This document shows positions 6,973 to 10,313 of a stretch of 10,313 nucleotides of DNA, piece by piece. The stretch covers positions 1 through 10,313 of the forward strand of contig CAIOSF010000047.1 in assembly GCA_903860855.1 (NCBI GenBank). The letters are read 5' to 3'. The notes under the pieces are model-generated. The model searched no databases, was not told the origin of the DNA, and saw only the letters and a program-made list of their open reading frames with translations. Every line of letters starts with the position of its first letter. Within the stretch, counting starts at the first letter, position 1. The stretch is from an uncultured Alphaproteobacteria bacterium (GTDB lineage Bacteria > Pseudomonadota > Alphaproteobacteria > Rickettsiales > Midichloriaceae). Both the position numbers and the translations under genes were made by a program.

Positions 6973-7938
6973 ATGGTCAGGTCAGATATCAATAACAAGC
7001 CAATCCCAGAAACCATAGCAGAACTCCTTGACCTTCCCATGCTACCTTTTGAGGATAGACAATATCATCATCGTGCCTCCCACCCTGTACAGCATCGTGT
7101 TTTAGTTGGATGCTGCGGTACGTCGAGCAATTGGCCTGGATGTAGTATAAAATATCAAAATCAACAGGTTGATTGTTACAATAAAGCTATAATGGGTAAT
7201 ATTGTTTCTATTCTTGAAAACAGCAATGGCTACCTTATCGATAATAAGAACGAGATTATGGTGAATTTGCTGGAAGGATCGCTATTCAGCACCAAATGGC
7301 AGAGGATATTTGAGGATGACGAGTATGAAAATCTTGCATTAGTGGGGGATGAAATCATCCGCTTTCAAAAGGCTGATCTGATCCAATCATATCAATATAA
7401 ATTGAGTGGACTTTTGCGAGGACTATATGGCAGCAAAATTAAAACACATGAGATAGGTGCGAGATTTGTTTTGTTAGATGAAGGCCTTGCCCGCATTGAC
7501 ATCAGCCCGATGAGTAAAATAATTTCACTAGAAATAGGAACTATTGGGCAAAATGATATGCAAATAGAAAAAACAAGAAAACTGATACAAATACCAGTCA
7601 CACATAAATCTTCTCAGACATTACCTCCTACTGGTATCTGCCTGGAGTATAATGAGTTGCATGAACCACAACTGAGATGGCTAAATATAGATCTGGATAA
7701 TGATCAGTTGTTTGAAGATATAACCCATCCAAATGGCGGGGCTATGATTACCATGGTAACCGTCTTCGATGAGCATGGAGGGGTTACCAATAGTGAGATT
7801 TGCCATGAGTGCCACACTAGTGGTGTATTAGCACCAAATTGGAACTATGCCATCTTGACGAATAAGAAAGGTAATTCCGTCAGCGAACAGGCAATGCCGA
7901 TTCAATCAAGTGAAGTCAAAATCAAATCAATGAAATAA
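6973..7938 (+). CDS. gp15-like fragment 4: C-terminal domain (321 aa)
   Basis: The segment is in frame with fragment 3 and separated from it by one TGA. The ATG at 6973 is internal to the original gene, and no ribosome binding site precedes it. It opens with NNKPIPETIAELLDLPML, a family-typical junction, and includes VLVGCCGTSSNWPG, LALVGDEIIRFQKADL and YKLSGLLRGLYG, then FVLLDEGL, all matching the C-terminal part of GTA gp15. The final 80 residues (PQLRWLNIDLDND... to SEVKIKSMK) resemble the terminal fibronectin-like domain. The natural TAA at 7936-7938 seems to be the true end. On its own the piece has no known function. Confidence 0.7.
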   Translation: MVRSDINNKPIPETIAELLDLPMLPFEDRQYHHRASHPVQHRVLVGCCGTSSNWPGCSIKYQNQQVDCYNKAIMGNIVSILENSNGYLIDNKNEIMVNLLEGSLFSTKWQRIFEDDEYENLALVGDEIIRFQKADLIQSYQYKLSGLLRGLYGSKIKTHEIGARFVLLDEGLARIDISPMSKIISLEIGTIGQNDMQIEKTRKLIQIPVTHKSSQTLPPTGICLEYNELHEPQLRWLNIDLDNDQLFEDITHPNGGAMITMVTVFDEHGGVTNSEICHECHTSGVLAPNWNYAILTNKKGNSVSEQAMPIQSSEVKIKSMK

Positions 7939-7958
7939 AATTATATGTATTAATATAG

Positions 7959-7988
7959 TTGAAATTATAAAAATTAAAAGAATATAAT
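7959..7988 (+). promoter_or_regulatory. strong sigma70-type promoter of the transporter-HD gene
   Basis: TTGAAA (7959-7964) and a perfect TATAAT (7983-7988) are 18 bases apart, with A/T-rich sequence between and above. Transcription would begin near 7995, giving a leader of about 69 bases before the ATG at 8064. The promoter lies after the gp15 stop, so the transporter gene is probably expressed on its own. Confidence 0.7.
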
Positions 7989-7995
7989 CTGAAAC

Positions 7996-8062
7996 GTTGG
8001 GGTATGTGCTTGGATATTTAGATTTATTTAGATTAACCATTCCCAAACATTGAGCCCCCAAC
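7996..8062 (+). promoter_or_regulatory. leader with start-masking inverted repeat and alternative pairing
   Basis: GTTGGGG (7996-8002), at the very 5' end of the predicted transcript, is fully complementary to CCCCAAC (8056-8062), which ends two bases before the ATG. The same 5' arm can instead pair with TCCCAA (8041-8046, one G-U pair), which would leave the start free. Between the arms lie two 10-base direct repeats (ATTTAGATTT, ATTTAGATTA at 8016-8035). No ordinary Shine-Dalgarno site is visible apart from GAG at 8052-8054. The layout fits a leader that controls translation, for example an RNA switch or thermometer, or a repressor site at the direct repeats. No known riboswitch class is recognised. 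Confidence 0.4.
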
Positions 8063-8063
8063 C

Positions 8064-10091
8064 ATGTCTTATAATGATAATATTACCAGACAGCAAAAGG
8101 AATCGATTTTCCTGCTATCTATCGGAACCTTTCTAGAATATTTTGATTTGATGCTATATGTCCATATGGCTGTGCTATTAAACGATCTATTTTTCCCGCA
8201 AAGTGATCCAACAACAGCTAAGTTATTGGCGGCCTTGACTTTCTGTTCTACATTCATGTTAAGACCAGTAGGGGGGTTCGTCATTGGTATGATTGGTGAC
8301 AAAATTGGCAGAAAGAACACCATAATCATCACTACAAGCATCATGGCAGTTTGTTGCATTACCATGGCTACCATCGGTACTTACGCAGAAATAGGTATAG
8401 CTGCCAGTATTGTTATGGTGGCATGCAGGGCTTTGCAGGGTTTTTCATCTCTGGGAGAAAAGGTAGGGGCTCAGCTTTATTTAGCCGAAACATTAAAACA
8501 ACCATACAGGTACATGTATGGAGGAATGATCACTGTCCAATCACAGTTAGGAGGGTTTTTTGCCTTAATAATAGCATACTTTGCCATTTCTTCTGCTTTT
8601 AATTGGCGCATAGTTTTTTGGATTGGTGCAATTATTGCTTTAGTTGGCCTTGTTGCCAGAACCAGACTAAGGGAGACCCCAGAGTATGTTGATTTCAAAC
8701 GTAGACTCAAAATCAAAATGGCTATTATTAATAAGCCGGAGTTACTCAAAAATTTTTCCCCTAGCTATAAAGAAAAGTTAGATATACGAGCTCTTTTGGC
8801 ATATTTTTTTGTATGCGTCACTGGCACGGCTTGCGTTTATATTACCTACATATACATGGGTAGCTTTATGAGAGAGCATTTGGGACTTAATGCTGAAGGG
8901 GTAATTTCTCAAAACACTAAAATTAGCATAGTTACTATAATTTGCATGTTACTCACTGTATATTCGACAAAAAAGTATCACCCCCTTAAGATGGCGAAAT
9001 TGTATATAGCAGTGTTTAGTCTATGCTTATTGTTTGTGCCCTATTGCCTGAACCACATTACAAATTTATTTCTAGTATTTTGTTTTCAATTCGTTGTGTT
9101 TATTCCTTTGATTTGTATTCCTGGAGTAGAAATAACTTGTTTTCAATATATACCAGTTGGAAAACGCTATACCATTTTAGCAACAACATTTGGCATAGCT
9201 GCGGCTTTAGTGTTTATAATAGTCTCCTTTGGTCTTGTATCATTAGAAGAACATTTTGGCTCATATGGGCTATGGTTTATCCAAGTACCTATGGTCATTG
9301 GCCTTATCTACGGCATAACTTATCTCGAAAAATTGGAGAAGAAGAATGGTAGATACGACTATTATCCTGATGAAGGCAGCATTGCCCAATCAGACTTGGA
9401 ATCCCTAGAAGAGACTGTTATTGATTATAATTTTAAGAATCCAGAAGAATACAAGGCCCACAGTGCTCAGTGCGAATATGCCCAGGGGTTATTAAACAAG
9501 CTTCGAATAATCAATCAGCAAGGTAAAAATGATGTTAATATCAGATTAGTAGAGAAAGCGATAATATTTGCGAAAAAGTGGCATGATGGCCAGTTCAGAA
9601 AAACAGGAGAGCCATATTATACTCATCCTCTAGCCGTTGCTGACATTGTCGCTGAATTTCTACCTAAAACCGATGTGATTGTTGCAGCTATATTGCATGA
9701 CGTGCTTGAAGATAGTAAGTGCCCACTCGAATTGATAGCGAGCGAGTTTAACGAAAGGATAGCCCAGATGGTTTATAGACTTACTAGGATAAGATCTGAT
9801 GAGAATGGCAATGAGATTAAGCTCACGATAGAAGAGTTGATTGATGGTCTAAAGAAAGATGATGATAAAGAGGCTTTGTTAATTAAAGAAGTCGACAGAT
9901 TGCATAACCTATCGACCATTGAGGGCTTATCCAAGGAAAAACAAGATGATAACGCCAATGAAACCATGAAGAATATCGTAACTAATGTTGCCTATACCGT
10001 TGATGATCTCAATATCAATGATAAACTTAGTTTGGAAAATGATTTGTTGAAAAATTGCGAGACTATCTTGAAGAAGGATGACAGACCCTAG
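8064..10091 (+). CDS. ProP-like MFS transporter fused to a RelA/SpoT-type HD hydrolase domain (675 aa)
   Basis: Residues 1-421 form a full MFS transporter with about 12 hydrophobic helices (first near 15-37, last near 401-420). Metabolite:H+ symporter signatures are FLEYFDLMLY (23-32), motif A GMIGDKIGRK (75-84), RALQGFSSLGE (122-132) and NWRIVFW...RLRETPEY (180-208), close to ProP. Substrate is uncertain: proline/betaine or an organic acid. After a charged linker (422-490), residues 495-640 are a SpoT/RelA HD hydrolase domain: WHDGQFRKTGEPY (H507), THP (H521), HD at 545-546, ED at 549-550 and DRLHN at 611-615. No synthetase, TGS or ACT domain follows, so the predicted reaction is (p)ppGpp to GDP/GTP plus pyrophosphate. 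Even helix number puts both ends in the cytoplasm, where the substrate is. The frame is intact and has its own promoter. It could alternatively bind rather than cleave (p)ppGpp. The last residues (KKDDRP) overlap a palindrome. Confidence 0.93.
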   Translation: MSYNDNITRQQKESIFLLSIGTFLEYFDLMLYVHMAVLLNDLFFPQSDPTTAKLLAALTFCSTFMLRPVGGFVIGMIGDKIGRKNTIIITTSIMAVCCITMATIGTYAEIGIAASIVMVACRALQGFSSLGEKVGAQLYLAETLKQPYRYMYGGMITVQSQLGGFFALIIAYFAISSAFNWRIVFWIGAIIALVGLVARTRLRETPEYVDFKRRLKIKMAIINKPELLKNFSPSYKEKLDIRALLAYFFVCVTGTACVYITYIYMGSFMREHLGLNAEGVISQNTKISIVTIICMLLTVYSTKKYHPLKMAKLYIAVFSLCLLFVPYCLNHITNLFLVFCFQFVVFIPLICIPGVEITCFQYIPVGKRYTILATTFGIAAALVFIIVSFGLVSLEEHFGSYGLWFIQVPMVIGLIYGITYLEKLEKKNGRYDYYPDEGSIAQSDLESLEETVIDYNFKNPEEYKAHSAQCEYAQGLLNKLRIINQQGKNDVNIRLVEKAIIFAKKWHDGQFRKTGEPYYTHPLAVADIVAEFLPKTDVIVAAILHDVLEDSKCPLELIASEFNERIAQMVYRLTRIRSDENGNEIKLTIEELIDGLKKDDDKEALLIKEVDRLHNLSTIEGLSKEKQDDNANETMKNIVTNVAYTVDDLNINDKLSLENDLLKNCETILKKDDRP

Positions 10092-10250
10092 GGTCTGGTG
10101 GTAAATAACTTGCTCTTGGGTCGATATCTTATGGATTGAGATAACGATCAGTTGCTTGGCTTCATAGGATAATGGTATGGAGTACATAGGGACAGCATCA
10201 AGAAATTGTGTAGAATTTGAAAAAGCTAAAACTTGGTTTTCTGTCATCCT
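10075..10250. repeat. possible palindromic or MITE-like element bounded by 11-bp inverted repeats
   Basis: AGGATGACAGA (10075-10085) is exactly mirrored by TCTGTCATCCT (10240-10250). The 154 bases between hold no gene. GGATGACA/TGTCATCC arms resemble dispersed palindromic repeats common in Rickettsiales and related genomes. The left arm lies inside the last codons of the transporter-HD gene, so insertion may have created its present C-terminus. Copies elsewhere in the genome would be needed to prove an element. Confidence 0.35.
10082..10097. repeat. perfect 16-bp palindrome spanning the stop codon
   Basis: CAGACCCTAGGGTCTG is its own reverse complement, and the TAG stop (10089-10091) lies in its centre. 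As RNA it could form a six-pair stem with a CTAG loop. No T run follows, so it is not a standard terminator, though it could stall ribosomes, protect the 3' end, or bind a dimeric protein. Confidence 0.6.
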
Positions 10251-10313
10251 GAGCTCATTTCTCAATGAGGCTGCAAGCAGTCAGGTATTACCAAATATGC
10301 AATCACAGGCCTA
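10092..10313. other. non-coding tail with a cloverleaf-like inverted repeat
   Basis: No convincing gene is present. At 10248-10285 an outer CCTGA/TCAGG pair encloses two hairpins, CTCATT-TCTC-AATGAG (10254-10269) and CTGC-AA-GCAG (10271-10280). The structure is not a tRNA: there are no conserved T or D arm sequences. It looks like an intergenic palindromic repeat. Confidence 0.4.

Larger units (their letters stand above)
3967..7938 (+). pseudogene. GTA gp15-like tail-tip 'megatron' protein with TIM-barrel domain, two frameshifts and one stop
   Basis: The stretch encodes, in sum, about 1,323 residues, close to the roughly 1,300 of the Rhodobacter GTA gp15 (tail-tip megatron). Order of parts: a Gly/Ala-rich hydrophobic start; a tail-tip N-terminal domain with QAIPEVYG and the FGNNIPTFFFE motif; a glycoside-hydrolase-like TIM barrel (GTA_TIM) from LDQLRNTLPNV to about GHWLQGKLG; a phage-tail_3-like part; and the C-terminal domain with KLSGLLRGLYG. 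Three lesions break it: one extra T in 4696-4699 (frame 1 to 2), one missing A in 5264-5268 (frame 2 back to 1), and an in-frame TGA at 6925-6927. Repairing them gives GTFGDPINQHH, SKKSADNTFPAVKEL and a continuous C-terminal region. No other GTA gene is in view, as is usual in Rickettsiales, where GTA genes are scattered. The start is TTG without a visible ribosome site, probably a mutated ATG. Confidence 0.9.

Noticed and set aside
10082..10097. Rho-independent terminator at the end of the fusion gene
   Set aside because: The stem is good but no run of T follows on either strand, so it is recorded only as a palindrome.
9927..10265. 112-residue open frame on the minus strand at the right end
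   Set aside because: Half of it is antisense to the well-supported HD domain, the rest lies in palindromic spacer, and it has no recognisable domain.
10248..10285. tRNA or small structured RNA gene
   Set aside because: Only 38 bases, with no T-loop, D-loop or CCA-like features; more consistent with a palindromic repeat.
1..10313. CRISPR array, rRNA genes, or an insertion sequence with transposase
   Set aside because: No regularly spaced repeats, no rRNA-like stretches and no transposase reading frame were seen on either strand.

Overview
The window looks like a piece of an obligate intracellular alphaproteobacterium, most likely in or near the Rickettsiales. Three things suggest this. The tail-tip gene belongs to the alphaproteobacterial gene-transfer-agent (GTA) family and stands alone, without the rest of a GTA cluster. 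A ProP-like transporter is joined to a SpoT-like HD domain, and both of those gene types are typical accessory cargo in Rickettsiales. The sequence is AT-rich by eye and carries decaying genes with loosely packed spacers. Genus cannot be decided from the window.

Layout. (1) Positions 1-3443, minus strand: a very long secreted- or fibre-like protein built of repeated Ig/cadherin-like beta-sandwich units. It starts at 3443 with a good ribosome binding site and runs off the left edge. It is cut by at least five single-base shifts, so it survives as a string of fragments. (2) Positions 3444-3966: a divergent spacer of about 520 bases with no convincing gene, a wide inverted repeat, and a possible -10 box for the right-hand gene. 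(3) Positions 3967-7938, plus strand: a full-length but broken homologue of GTA gp15, the tail-tip 'megatron' protein with a glycoside-hydrolase-like TIM barrel. A one-base insertion (T run at 4696-4699), a one-base deletion (A run at 5264-5268) and an in-frame TGA (6925-6927) split it into four readable blocks. (4) Positions 7939-8063: a strong sigma70-type promoter and a structured leader that may hide the next start codon. (5) Positions 8064-10091, plus strand: one intact 675-residue gene that joins a complete 12-helix ProP-like MFS transporter to a RelA/SpoT-type HD hydrolase domain with its metal and catalytic residues in place. (6) Positions 10092-10313: a non-coding tail with a perfect 16-bp palindrome on the stop codon and inverted-repeat structure typical of dispersed palindromic elements.

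The best candidate for new biology is the transporter-HD fusion together with its leader. By inference it ties uptake of a small solute or metabolite to breakdown of (p)ppGpp at the inner membrane. The two broken genes to its left are either true degradation or uncorrected homopolymer indels in the assembly; deciding between these changes how the whole left side should be read.
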